Assembly (NCBI RefSeq): GCF_017313275.1
Contig: NZ_JAFLNM010000006.1
Coordinates: forward strand, 1-64,000
Length of the DNA: 64,000 nt
Direction of reading: 5' to 3'
DNA from: Flagellimonas profundi
Lineage (GTDB): Bacteria; Bacteroidota; Bacteroidia; Flavobacteriales; Flavobacteriaceae
Part shown: positions 1 through 8,446 of the stretch, piece by piece
Layout of the letters: each line of letters starts with the position of its first letter
Numbering within the stretch: position 1 is the first letter of the stretch
The notes under the pieces: generated by a model
Told to the model about the DNA's origin: nothing
The model's database searches: none
Seen by the model: only the letters and a program-made list of their open reading frames with translations
Program-made: the position numbers and the translations under genes

Positions 1-125
1 ACGACGATGCCTATTACAAAACCGCCTTTAAGCTTACCAATGCTTTCAGGGAAAATTTTAAAAAGTTTGAGTCGTACGCCAGCGAGGAGATCCGAAGGGG
101 CGGACCACAACGGTATGCTTTTTAA
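1..125 (+). CDS. pckA: Phosphoenolpyruvate carboxykinase (ATP), C-terminal end (partial)
   Basis: The window opens inside a gene whose last 40 codons run in frame from base 3 to a TAA at 123-125. The peptide contains NAFRENFKKFESYASEEI followed by GGPQ. This matches the usual tail of ATP-dependent PEP carboxykinase, an aromatic/lysine-rich helix then an EEI..GGP end. The enzyme converts oxaloacetate and ATP to PEP, CO2 and ADP in the cytoplasm and is the gluconeogenic entry point. No catalytic residue is inside the window, so the call rests on the tail alone. It converges with the next gene, whose stop is only 6 bases away on the opposite strand. Confidence 0.6.
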   Translation, partial: DDAYYKTAFKLTNAFRENFKKFESYASEEIRRGGPQRYAF

Positions 126-131
126 AACCTT

Positions 132-1292
132 CTATCTACAAAACGTACGGATATACTGATCGGTAAAAATGTAGGATTTATTGTAGTCTACCAAGAACCT
201 ACCTGTACTGAATTGACAATTGAAGCTGAGTATATCTCCTTCCTTGATCTGATTAAAGTCCTTGTTAGGGGCCAAGGTAGGGTTACAGGTAATGGGTTTG
301 GAGAAGTCTTCCAGTAAGTTTTTAGCTATGGAATTTGTTTCGCTCTTTAATTCGCTGAGCAGTTCTGTGGATAAGGCCTCCTTTTCCAAAACTTCTTGGG
401 GAACAAATTCAATATCGCGTCCTATTGCCTTTCCAGAACGTTGGATCTGTTCTCCATCTATGTTGAATTCCGTTTTGAAAAATGTGTGTACATAAGCGAT
501 TTTGACATAGTTAGGGTCGTTCTCAAAATTTGAGTTCATATAGGAAACGCTCAATTTTGGATTTTCATCCTTTGTCAAAAACGAATCTATGGGAACTTCC
601 CTTTTATCGTACCAAATTTCATGTTTTTGGTACTCGTAACCTTCAAAGGATTCCCCCTGGTCATCCCGTTCATCCATACACCTAGCATACATGACCACTT
701 CCTTGGCAACGTAGTGGAATCCGTTACGTTCTCTAAAAAAAGGAATTTTATATTCGTTCCGGAGCCGCCATTTACCTTGATATTTATAACAGGGATAGTA
801 ACAGTCTCGGGGTAGTTCCCTCAGCCGGACGTAAGGTTTTACGTAGTTGTTCTCAAATCCCCATCGTAACATTTCATAACGGGTCTGTTCGGATGTTTGA
901 TTCCCATTGTTTTCCAGGGGTTCCGTTTTGGAGAGGAAGTATGTGGTGGATACTATCAGTCCCAAAAAAAGGGCTCCAATAACAAAAAGATATTTTTTAT
1001 TTCCTTGGGACGGGTGCTTTGATCCATCATCCAACTTGTTCACTTTGCCACGAAGCTCGTTTACATCCAATAGGCGCTGCACATTTCGTAAGGCCCTGGT
1101 CAGTTCTCCCGCAGATGCGGTATTATTTATCAATCTGGAAAATTGTGAATCACTATAGAATAAGTCCCGTGCAATTTTTGAATTGCTGGTGGACTCGAAT
1201 TTATTTGAACTCGGGTCGTATTTGCCGTAATGACGTTCAAGTTTTGAGATAAATTCCTCATGAATTTTATTTATCTCTTCTTCTTTATGCAT
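132..1292 (-). CDS. Membrane-tethered HTH-type protein, candidate regulator of the adjacent SusCD operon
   Basis: This 386-residue protein has a charged N-terminal cytoplasmic part. A helix-turn-helix-like stretch lies at about residues 36-57 (SKIARDLFYSDSQFSRLI), reminiscent of AraC/XRE recognition regions. A single hydrophobic segment follows at 101-120, then a 260-residue, presumably periplasmic domain with scattered cysteines. That topology (DNA-binding head, one membrane span, sensor tail) is the ToxR/CadC plan. The gene is divergent from the SusC gene, and 168 bp between the starts could hold both promoters. The SusC lacks an STN domain and there is no FecR or hybrid two-component gene nearby, so this protein is the only local candidate regulator. 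I do not recognise the C-terminal domain. The regulatory role is inference. Confidence 0.6.
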   Translation of the reverse strand: MHKEEEINKIHEEFISKLERHYGKYDPSSNKFESTSNSKIARDLFYSDSQFSRLINNTASAGELTRALRNVQRLLDVNELRGKVNKLDDGSKHPSQGNKKYLFVIGALFLGLIVSTTYFLSKTEPLENNGNQTSEQTRYEMLRWGFENNYVKPYVRLRELPRDCYYPCYKYQGKWRLRNEYKIPFFRERNGFHYVAKEVVMYARCMDERDDQGESFEGYEYQKHEIWYDKREVPIDSFLTKDENPKLSVSYMNSNFENDPNYVKIAYVHTFFKTEFNIDGEQIQRSGKAIGRDIEFVPQEVLEKEALSTELLSELKSETNSIAKNLLEDFSKPITCNPTLAPNKDFNQIKEGDILSFNCQFSTGRFLVDYNKSYIFTDQYIRTFCR

Positions 1293-1460
1293 GCATATAG
1301 GTTAAAAATCGATAAAAATCGATAAAAATTATTAAAGTGACAATTTAAACTATGAATATTTATATAATTGTCAATCACATGAGCACAATAATATCAAAAC
1401 AACAACTTTTGTCTTTTTGGTAGTTTTTACTCTAAACTAATCAAACTTAAAACATTTAAA
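1293..1460. promoter_or_regulatory. Divergent intergenic region with short direct repeats, probable SusCD promoter
   Basis: The 168 bp between the membrane HTH gene and susC is very A/T-rich. It carries tandem copies of a roughly 10-bp unit, AAAATCGATA, at about 1304-1328, close to the start of the HTH gene. Repeats of this kind can be operator half-sites. No clear TAnnTTTG box was found before susC, so the exact promoter is unplaced. Confidence 0.35.
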
Positions 1461-4400
1461 ATGAAATTCAGACTAAAGCATGCATTTTTGCTACTTGCGG
1501 TCCTTTCCTTTCAAATCGTAGTTTCCCAAAAAAATATCACTGGAACCATAACGGATGAGAATGGTCGACCCCTTGTCGGTGTATCCATTATTGAAAAGGA
1601 AACCACAAACGGAACCACGTCGGATTTTGACGGAAATTATTCCATTACAGTAAGGGATGAAACTTCGCAACTATTGTTCAGCTATATTGGTTTTACCCAG
1701 GTAACAAGAACGGTTGAAAATAATACGACCTTTAATATAACCATGGAGGAAAGTGCGGAAGCATTGGATGAGGTCGTTGTCACTTCCCTAGGTTTCAAAG
1801 AACAGAAGGATGATTTGGGATATGCCAGTTCAACGGTATCCGGCGACAAAGTGGCCGAGTCCGGTGAGACCAGTGTGCTCAATAGTTTATCGGGTAAATC
1901 ATCAGGAGTGAGAATATCCAGGAACTCAAGTGATCCCGGAGCGGGCTCGTATATACAGATTCGAGGGGTTTCCTCGATAACCCGGAATAGTCAACCTCTT
2001 ATTATCGTGGATGGTGTGCCCATCAGTAACGATGTAAGGGGAAACAGCGATAGTGGGGGTGTAAACCAACAATCCAGATTAAACGATATCAACCCGAACG
2101 ATATCGAGAGCATTACGGTTCTCAAGGGTGCATCTGCGGCGGCACTGTGGGGCACACAGGCCCTTGGTGGTGTTATCAATATCACTACAAAGAGCGGTAA
2201 ATTCAATAGTAGATTATCCGTGAGTTTAAAGAGTACCTACTCGTACGACGAAATCAATAGACGATACCCACTGCAACGGAAATTTGGACAAGGCGACAAT
2301 GGTGTCTACAATCAAAGGGCCAGGGATTCTTGGGGTGATAAGTTGTCCGAGAGATCGGGGGGATTGGATGAACTGGATACCTCTGGAGAATTTTTTATAG
2401 ACCAAAATGGCAATGTATATTATCCCATATTGACAAAGAACTCCAGAGAAACTTTTCACGATTCAAATTTTGATAAGATTTTTAACAATGGACATTTCTT
2501 GGAAAACAATCTAAGCGTTAGTGGGGGTAATGAGAAGAGTTCGATGTTCTTTAGCCTCGGTAACTTGGATCAACAGGGCATTATTCGCAATAATTCCGAT
2601 TATCGAAGAACTACCTTACGCTTCAATGCGCGCCAAAATTTCACGGACGCAATCAGTCTAAGAATAAGTTCCTCATACTCCAGAACTAAATCCAATAGGA
2701 TTGAAAAGGGAGCGAACAGTTCAGGGCTTTATCTGGGTCTATTACGAAATCCAGTGGGCTTTGATATCTCGGGATATCGGGGCGATTATTATGCGAACAG
2801 CGATGCTACCCCTGTATCCAACAGACACCGATCTTATCGGGAACCTTTAGGGGCAGATGGTACACCGACCTATAACAATCCACTCTGGACGATCAATGAA
2901 CAGGAGAACTTGGCCAAGGTGGACCGTTTTATTACAAACGTAGAACTTACGGCCACTCCAAGCACTTGGCTTACATTGATTGCAAGAGTAGGGCTCGATC
3001 ACTATAGTGAAAAACGAAACGAGTTCTTTACACCTGGTTCGGCCTCGGGTGCTTTCCGTTCAGGTTATATTAGTCAGGAACTGGCCACCAATACCATCTT
3101 CAATATGGACTATATAGCCAAGACCAACTTTGACCTCACGGACAATGTAAGTGGCGATTTTTTGTTGGGTTTCAACTATAATGATAAATCCAGGGCTGTA
3201 AACGGTTATGTAGGTACAAATTTTGTCCAGTTCTTGGATGTGGACAGTGGTATTCGCGATGTGGACAATATTTTACCCGAAAACATAGTGACCACTAGTT
3301 CCCAAGGGCAAGAGCGAACGGCGGGAGTATATTCCTCCGCCTCATTTGAAATAGATGAAATGTTATTTATTAATGCTACAGTCAGAGCTGAATCCGCATC
3401 CACATTTGGAGATCAGGACAACAAAGCCTTTGTATTTCCGTCAACTTCGGTAGCCTGGCAGTTTTCCGAATTGGACCTTTTTGGGGAAAACGATTTCTTC
3501 TCTTTCGGTAAGCTAAGGGCTTCATATGGGGAAGTCGGTGTACAGCCAGCAAGATTCAATACTTCCAATGTTTATGTGTCTCCGACTTTTGGAGATTCCT
3601 ACGGAGGCGGACTTAATCTAGGATTGTTTGGCAACGGAGCGTTTGTACCCAGTTCCAGCAGGGGGAACAACAACTTAAAACCTGAACGAAAAAAAGAGAT
3701 AGAATTGGGTACCGACCTTCGGTTTTTCAGCGACAGACTATCACTGAGCGGCACATATTTTTCTAATGTCACGGAGGATGTCCTTTTGGAATTTCCCCAG
3801 GCCAATTCAACGGGATATACCTCTGTATACACCAATGGAGCAGAAATTGAGAATAAGGGATATGAATTAGATCTAGGATACCGTATCATCGATTCGAATA
3901 ACTTTTCCTGGTCTATTGACGCGACCTTTACCCAGGTTCGCAACAAGGTCACCGACCTCGCTGGCATCGAATCCTTAAACCTGGGAGGACTTTCGGCAGT
4001 AAGTTCAAGGGCTGTGGAAGGTGAACCTTTGGGTGTCCTATGGGGGTCTAGAACACTGCGCAATGAAGATGGCTCCATTGTTTATGACGAATATGGTTTT
4101 CCCGAACAAGATCAGGTCGAAGGTGTGATAGGTGATCCTAATCCGGATTGGCAGGGATCTTTGGCAACCACAATTTCGTACAAAAATTTTAGATTGACCG
4201 CGCTCTTGGAAACATACCAGGGAGCTGATATTTTTGCCGGTACAAAATCTGTAATGCGGGATTTGGGGACATGGTACGATACCGCCAACGAAGTGACCGC
4301 TTCAAGAAATTATTTTACCGCAGACGGAAATATCATCAATATCGGGGATACATTCAGGGGAAATGTCCAGGATTTTGGGGCCGGTCCAGTGGCGCTTACC

Positions 4401-4712
4401 GAAGCATGGTACAATGGAGATGGGGGATTTTTCAGTAACGGTAACGATGAACTCTATATTGAGGATGGTTCATGGACACGGCTGAGGGAGTTGAGCCTAT
4501 CCTACAGATTGAACAATGATTGGATGAATGATTCCATTGGTATCCGGTCCGCTGAATTCTCTGTAACGGGAAGAAACCTTTTTCTATGGGCACCTTTCGA
4601 AGGTAACGATCCGGATACTAATCTTTCTGGGGTAAGTGCTGCTAGGGGAATTGATTATTTCAATAATCCAAGTACAAAATCCTATTTGTTCAGCCTAACC
4701 CTTAACTTCTAA
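1461..4712 (+). CDS. SusC/RagA-family TonB-dependent outer-membrane transporter
   Basis: This 1083-residue outer-membrane transporter has a signal peptide (about 1-22) and then a carboxypeptidase-like regulatory domain (about 25-100, starting ITGTITDENGRPLVGVSI). A TonB-box-like LDEVVVTSLG, a plug domain with IQIRGVSS and IIVDGVPI, and a long beta-barrel follow. The length is normal for SusC proteins. There is no N-terminal STN domain, so it is unlikely to signal through FecR/ECF sigma. It forms the pedal-bin complex with the SusD lipoprotein encoded 17 bp downstream and uses TonB/ExbBD energy to import a bound ligand into the periplasm. The ligand cannot be read from the sequence. The downstream hydrolases and symporter suggest an ester-bound carboxylate. 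Confidence 0.95.
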   Translation: MKFRLKHAFLLLAVLSFQIVVSQKNITGTITDENGRPLVGVSIIEKETTNGTTSDFDGNYSITVRDETSQLLFSYIGFTQVTRTVENNTTFNITMEESAEALDEVVVTSLGFKEQKDDLGYASSTVSGDKVAESGETSVLNSLSGKSSGVRISRNSSDPGAGSYIQIRGVSSITRNSQPLIIVDGVPISNDVRGNSDSGGVNQQSRLNDINPNDIESITVLKGASAAALWGTQALGGVINITTKSGKFNSRLSVSLKSTYSYDEINRRYPLQRKFGQGDNGVYNQRARDSWGDKLSERSGGLDELDTSGEFFIDQNGNVYYPILTKNSRETFHDSNFDKIFNNGHFLENNLSVSGGNEKSSMFFSLGNLDQQGIIRNNSDYRRTTLRFNARQNFTDAISLRISSSYSRTKSNRIEKGANSSGLYLGLLRNPVGFDISGYRGDYYANSDATPVSNRHRSYREPLGADGTPTYNNPLWTINEQENLAKVDRFITNVELTATPSTWLTLIARVGLDHYSEKRNEFFTPGSASGAFRSGYISQELATNTIFNMDYIAKTNFDLTDNVSGDFLLGFNYNDKSRAVNGYVGTNFVQFLDVDSGIRDVDNILPENIVTTSSQGQERTAGVYSSASFEIDEMLFINATVRAESASTFGDQDNKAFVFPSTSVAWQFSELDLFGENDFFSFGKLRASYGEVGVQPARFNTSNVYVSPTFGDSYGGGLNLGLFGNGAFVPSSSRGNNNLKPERKKEIELGTDLRFFSDRLSLSGTYFSNVTEDVLLEFPQANSTGYTSVYTNGAEIENKGYELDLGYRIIDSNNFSWSIDATFTQVRNKVTDLAGIESLNLGGLSAVSSRAVEGEPLGVLWGSRTLRNEDGSIVYDEYGFPEQDQVEGVIGDPNPDWQGSLATTISYKNFRLTALLETYQGADIFAGTKSVMRDLGTWYDTANEVTASRNYFTADGNIINIGDTFRGNVQDFGAGPVALTEAWYNGDGGFFSNGNDELYIEDGSWTRLRELSLSYRLNNDWMNDSIGIRSAEFSVTGRNLFLWAPFEGNDPDTNLSGVSAARGIDYFNNPSTKSYLFSLTLNF

Positions 4713-4729
4713 ACAAAAAAACTGTAAAA

Positions 4730-6148
4730 ATGAAACGCTATATATCAATCGTAATAATTTGTATGCTGCTGTTTTCCTGCAGTAATTTGGTCGATGACCT
4801 TAACAATGACCCGAACAATCTTACCAAGAGTGGGTATGGTACTGTTTTAACCGGGGCCGAAGTAGGGAATTTATTATTTCAAAGTGGTGAATCTGCCCGA
4901 AGAGCTGCTATTTTTGCCGGACAGTATAAAGGTATTGATAGGCAGCATGAAGGATTTTATCAATATTCGGTGACCACAAGTGATTTTGATGCACTTTGGA
5001 ACGATGCCTTTGTAAATGCCTTCCGAAATGCACTTATTGCGGAAGAAACAGCCCTGAACGATGAAATTGGCCCTATAGCCCAAGGTATTGCCTTGGTACT
5101 TCAAGCCCATTCCATGGGCTCCATAACAGCCTTGTATGGAGATATACCATTTGATGAAGCTGGCAATGTGGCGATTGCCGATCCCGCTTTTGAGGGCCAG
5201 CTGTCCGTATATGGTAAAATTCAGAATACGCTGGATACGGCCATTTCTTTATTGAACCAGGGCACGGGAAGGCCCAGTGCGGGTTCCGATATTTATTTTG
5301 ACGGTGATGCCAATGCATGGGTAGAGACCGCCTATACATTGAAAGCACGATTTTACATGCACACCAAAAATTACCAAGACGCCTGGAACGCTGCTTTAAA
5401 TGGCATAAGTTCCTTGGAGAACAGTATGTACGGCCCACATGGAACTGCCATGGAAAACTCCAACCTGAATTATCAGTTTTTTGCCGTGGAGGTCCGTCAA
5501 GCCGATGTGGTGGTCTCTGATTTTATGGCGAGCCTGGTAAATCCGGAGACGTCGAACCCTATCCCTTCAAACTATAGGGGAAACGCAAAGACTGATGAAA
5601 CCGGTAGGTACAATTTCCTTTTTACAACAAACAGTACTGGGATTCAGCCCAATACCACAACTGGATTTGCCGCTCAAGATGCACCGGCGCCTCTGGTGAC
5701 ATATGAGGAAAACCTGCTCATCTTGGCTGAGGCCGGACTTCGTAGCAATGGATTTGACGAAGGACTGTCCAGATTGAACGATTATAGATCTTTCATGGAC
5801 AATGGTGGGTACCTTAGAAATGTCGACCCGTCACAAGTAACCTATGAACCCTATGTTGCCGCAGATTTTGAGAGTGGTGGAATGGAAAACACCAATGGAA
5901 TCAGTACTGAAAATGCTTTGTTGCGAGAGATTTTGGAAGAACGTTATGTGACCTTTTTCGGTCTGTTGGAGTCCTTTAACGATACTAGAAGAACGGAAAG
6001 GGAAACGACGGTGCGCGTGCCCATTGTTCCGAATGCGGGCAATGATCTGCCACAGCGGTTTTTGTATCCGCAGTCAGAAATAGACAGGAATTCCAATGTA
6101 CCTAGTCCCATCCCCAATTTTTTTGAAGAAACACCAGTAAACCAATAA
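4730..6148 (+). CDS. SusD/RagB-family surface lipoprotein
   Basis: This 472-residue substrate-binding lipoprotein has a short hydrophobic leader ending in LLFSC, so Cys17 is the predicted lipidated residue. The mature N-terminus reads DDLNNDPNNLT, the typical SusD beginning in which each SusD caps its SusC barrel. Helical TPR-like segments occur throughout, and the C-terminal part has the usual LREILEERYVTFFGLLESFNDTRR-type region (positions about 395-420). The start codon is 17 bp after the susC stop, so the two are co-transcribed. It resembles the shorter SusD-like_2 group rather than starch SusD. It should act on the outer face of the outer membrane as the lid and primary binder for the SusC channel. 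Confidence 0.93.
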   Translation: MKRYISIVIICMLLFSCSNLVDDLNNDPNNLTKSGYGTVLTGAEVGNLLFQSGESARRAAIFAGQYKGIDRQHEGFYQYSVTTSDFDALWNDAFVNAFRNALIAEETALNDEIGPIAQGIALVLQAHSMGSITALYGDIPFDEAGNVAIADPAFEGQLSVYGKIQNTLDTAISLLNQGTGRPSAGSDIYFDGDANAWVETAYTLKARFYMHTKNYQDAWNAALNGISSLENSMYGPHGTAMENSNLNYQFFAVEVRQADVVVSDFMASLVNPETSNPIPSNYRGNAKTDETGRYNFLFTTNSTGIQPNTTTGFAAQDAPAPLVTYEENLLILAEAGLRSNGFDEGLSRLNDYRSFMDNGGYLRNVDPSQVTYEPYVAADFESGGMENTNGISTENALLREILEERYVTFFGLLESFNDTRRTERETTVRVPIVPNAGNDLPQRFLYPQSEIDRNSNVPSPIPNFFEETPVNQ

Positions 6149-6162
6149 GAATTCCATTTCCT

Positions 6163-6951
6163 ATGTTAAATAAACAATATATCCGGTCTATCGGTATTTG
6201 GGTAGTTGCCATTGTTTTGTGCCTACCAATATCGTTGAATGCACAAAAAAATGAAGACCCTGTCAAGATATTATTTGTTGGAAATAGCTTTACCTATTTT
6301 TGGAACATGCCCCAATTGGTGGAAGCCATGTCCGAAACCCAGGGCGTAACCATTGACGCTAGACAATCTACCGTAGGTGGCAGTAACCTGGAACAGCATT
6401 GGAAAAGTGAAAAGGGTACGATTACCAGGAAACTTTTGGAGGATAACCAATGGGACTATGTGGTTTTTGGAGATCATAGCCTAAGTACCATAGAGGCACC
6501 GGAACGTTTTATGGAATACGGCACCAAATTTGCCGATTTTGTACGTTCCAAGGGAGCTGAACCCATTTTTTACATGACGTGGGCCTACCACTCCAATCCA
6601 CTCATGCAGGAAACCATTACCAAAGGTTATATGGACCTTGCCACTAAGTTAAATGCAAAGGTCCTTCCTGTAGGTCCAGTGTATATGAAAGCGAGGACAT
6701 TGAGACCCGATCTTGATCTTTATTTTGATGATAAACATCCTTCGTCCGACGGAACCTATTTGATAGCCTTGACCATCACTAAATTACTTTCGGGTAAATC
6801 CATTATGGATGTACCCGATCGTTTAATTACGGAAGATAGAAAAGGTGAAAAACTATATCTGTCCTTTGTATTGCCCACCACGGGAAAATTTTTGAGGCAA
6901 CTGGTCGACGAAATGAATTTTGAACCCTACAAGACCCAAAAATGGAAATAA
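6163..6951 (+). CDS. Secreted SGNH/GDSL-like hydrolase
   Basis: This 262-residue protein has a signal peptide (about 1-27, ending LNAQ) and an SGNH fold. Block I is ILFVGNSFTYF with Ser42 as the probable nucleophile. Block V has D189 and H192 in YFDDKHPSSDGTYL. The glycine (GGSN, about 72-75) and the early Asn fit blocks II and III. SGNH enzymes of this size cleave O-acyl esters, for example acetyl or other acyl groups on glycans or small molecules. The gene starts 14 bp after susD and its last 10 bases overlap the transporter gene, so it belongs to the same operon. A periplasmic location is expected, where it would act on ligand imported by SusC. The substrate is unknown. Confidence 0.85.
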   Translation: MLNKQYIRSIGIWVVAIVLCLPISLNAQKNEDPVKILFVGNSFTYFWNMPQLVEAMSETQGVTIDARQSTVGGSNLEQHWKSEKGTITRKLLEDNQWDYVVFGDHSLSTIEAPERFMEYGTKFADFVRSKGAEPIFYMTWAYHSNPLMQETITKGYMDLATKLNAKVLPVGPVYMKARTLRPDLDLYFDDKHPSSDGTYLIALTITKLLSGKSIMDVPDRLITEDRKGEKLYLSFVLPTTGKFLRQLVDEMNFEPYKTQKWK

Positions 6952-8426
6952 TCAAGAGAAATGTCTTTTTGGTGTTGGGTCCTTTGGTTTTTCTGACCTT
7001 ACAGGCTTTTGATCCGCCGGCCGACATGCCGGATGGTGCCTTCGATATGTTGGGCATAACATTATGGATGGCCATTTGGTGGGTTACCGAGGCCATTCCT
7101 ATTGGCGTAACGGCTTTGCTGCCCATTGTTTTGTTCCCGCTCACTGGCGCGGTAGATCTGTCGAGTACTACGGCATCTTATGGGCATCGGTATATTTTCC
7201 TTTACATGGGGGGATTTATGTTGGCCATAGCTATCGAAAAATGGAACCTTCACAAGCGTATAGCATTACATGTCATTCGGATGATAGGCGCCAACGTATC
7301 CAAAATCATATTGGGCTTTATGGTGGCAACTGCCTTTCTGTCCATGTGGATATCCAATACTGCAACCTCTGTTATGATGTTGCCCATCGCCATGTCCATA
7401 GTGGCCCAATTAAAGGACAATCCAGCAACCCGAGAAGATGAAAATTTAATATTTGGTAAAGCCTTGATGCTCGGCATAGCCTACAGTGCATCTATCGGGG
7501 GTGTGGCCACATTGATAGGGACCCCGCCCAACTTGGTTTTCGCAGGATACGTGGAAGAGGTATATGGGATTGAAATCACCTTTTGGCAATGGGCCAAGTG
7601 GGGACTGCCCATCGCCGTTCCACTTTTGATCATCGCTTGGATATACCTTACAAAATTTGCTTTCACCTTTAAACAAAAAGAGTTTCCGGGAGGAAGACAG
7701 GAAATCAATCAGTTGATCCAAAAATTGGGACCGATAAAGCGAGAGGAGAAAATAATCCTAGGGATTTTTGTGTTAACAGCCTTTGCTTGGATTACCCGTT
7801 CATTCCTTCTACAACCCATAATGCCCGCCATTGATGATACCATCATAGCAATGTGTGCCGGTATTTTATTGTTTGCGATCAAAAGTGATGACAAAAAAGG
7901 ACCATTGATCCATTGGGAGGATGCAGTCAAATTGCCATGGGGGATCATATTGCTTTTTGGAGGGGGTATGGCCTTGGCTTCAGGTTTTGAAACTACAGGT
8001 CTGGCCGAATGGTTGGGCAGCCAGATGAACCTTTTACAAGGATTGGCCTTGATTGCATTGATTTTCGTAATCGTCGCCTCGGTAAACTTTATAACCGAAG
8101 TGACCTCGAATCTGGCCACAACGGCTATGTTGCTCCCAATTTTGGCACCTATCGCAGTGGGATTGGAGATAAACCCCTACATACTTATGGTGGCTACGAC
8201 GGTGGCTGCTTCCTGTGCCTTTATGCTTCCCGTTGCGACACCTCCAAACGCGGTAGTTTTTGGGTCGGGCTATTTGAAAATATCCGATATGGCCAAGAGT
8301 GGCATATGGATGAATATTGTATCCATTGTTTTTCTATCGCTCATGGTCTATTACTTGCTGCCCCTGGTATGGGATTTCCATCCAAGGGAGTTCAGCTCTT
8401 TTATTACAGATAAGATTAGCAAATGA
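6942..8426 (+). CDS. SLC13/DASS-family sodium:carboxylate symporter
   Basis: This 494-residue inner-membrane transporter has about 11-12 hydrophobic spans. It carries both diagnostic inverted-repeat motifs of the DASS family: ISNTATSVMMLPIAM (first SNT loop) and EVTSNLATTAMLLP (second), each followed by a TPPN element (IGTPPNLVFAG and ATPPNAVVFGSG). Family members such as VcINDY co-transport Na+ with di- or tricarboxylates, sulfate or related anions. The ATG overlaps the end of the SGNH hydrolase gene by 10 bp, which implies translational coupling. A carboxylate carrier inside a SusCD operon is uncommon. It suggests the periplasmic product of ester hydrolysis is an organic acid rather than a sugar. 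Confidence 0.93.
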   Translation: MEIIKRNVFLVLGPLVFLTLQAFDPPADMPDGAFDMLGITLWMAIWWVTEAIPIGVTALLPIVLFPLTGAVDLSSTTASYGHRYIFLYMGGFMLAIAIEKWNLHKRIALHVIRMIGANVSKIILGFMVATAFLSMWISNTATSVMMLPIAMSIVAQLKDNPATREDENLIFGKALMLGIAYSASIGGVATLIGTPPNLVFAGYVEEVYGIEITFWQWAKWGLPIAVPLLIIAWIYLTKFAFTFKQKEFPGGRQEINQLIQKLGPIKREEKIILGIFVLTAFAWITRSFLLQPIMPAIDDTIIAMCAGILLFAIKSDDKKGPLIHWEDAVKLPWGIILLFGGGMALASGFETTGLAEWLGSQMNLLQGLALIALIFVIVASVNFITEVTSNLATTAMLLPILAPIAVGLEINPYILMVATTVAASCAFMLPVATPPNAVVFGSGYLKISDMAKSGIWMNIVSIVFLSLMVYYLLPLVWDFHPREFSSFITDKISK

Positions 8427-8446
8427 CAAACTAAAAATTACTAAAC

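Noticed and set aside
3599..4078. Minus-strand open frame of 159 codons inside susC
   Set aside because: Fully inside a strongly supported SusC gene on the other strand; no motif, no start context and a low-complexity translation.
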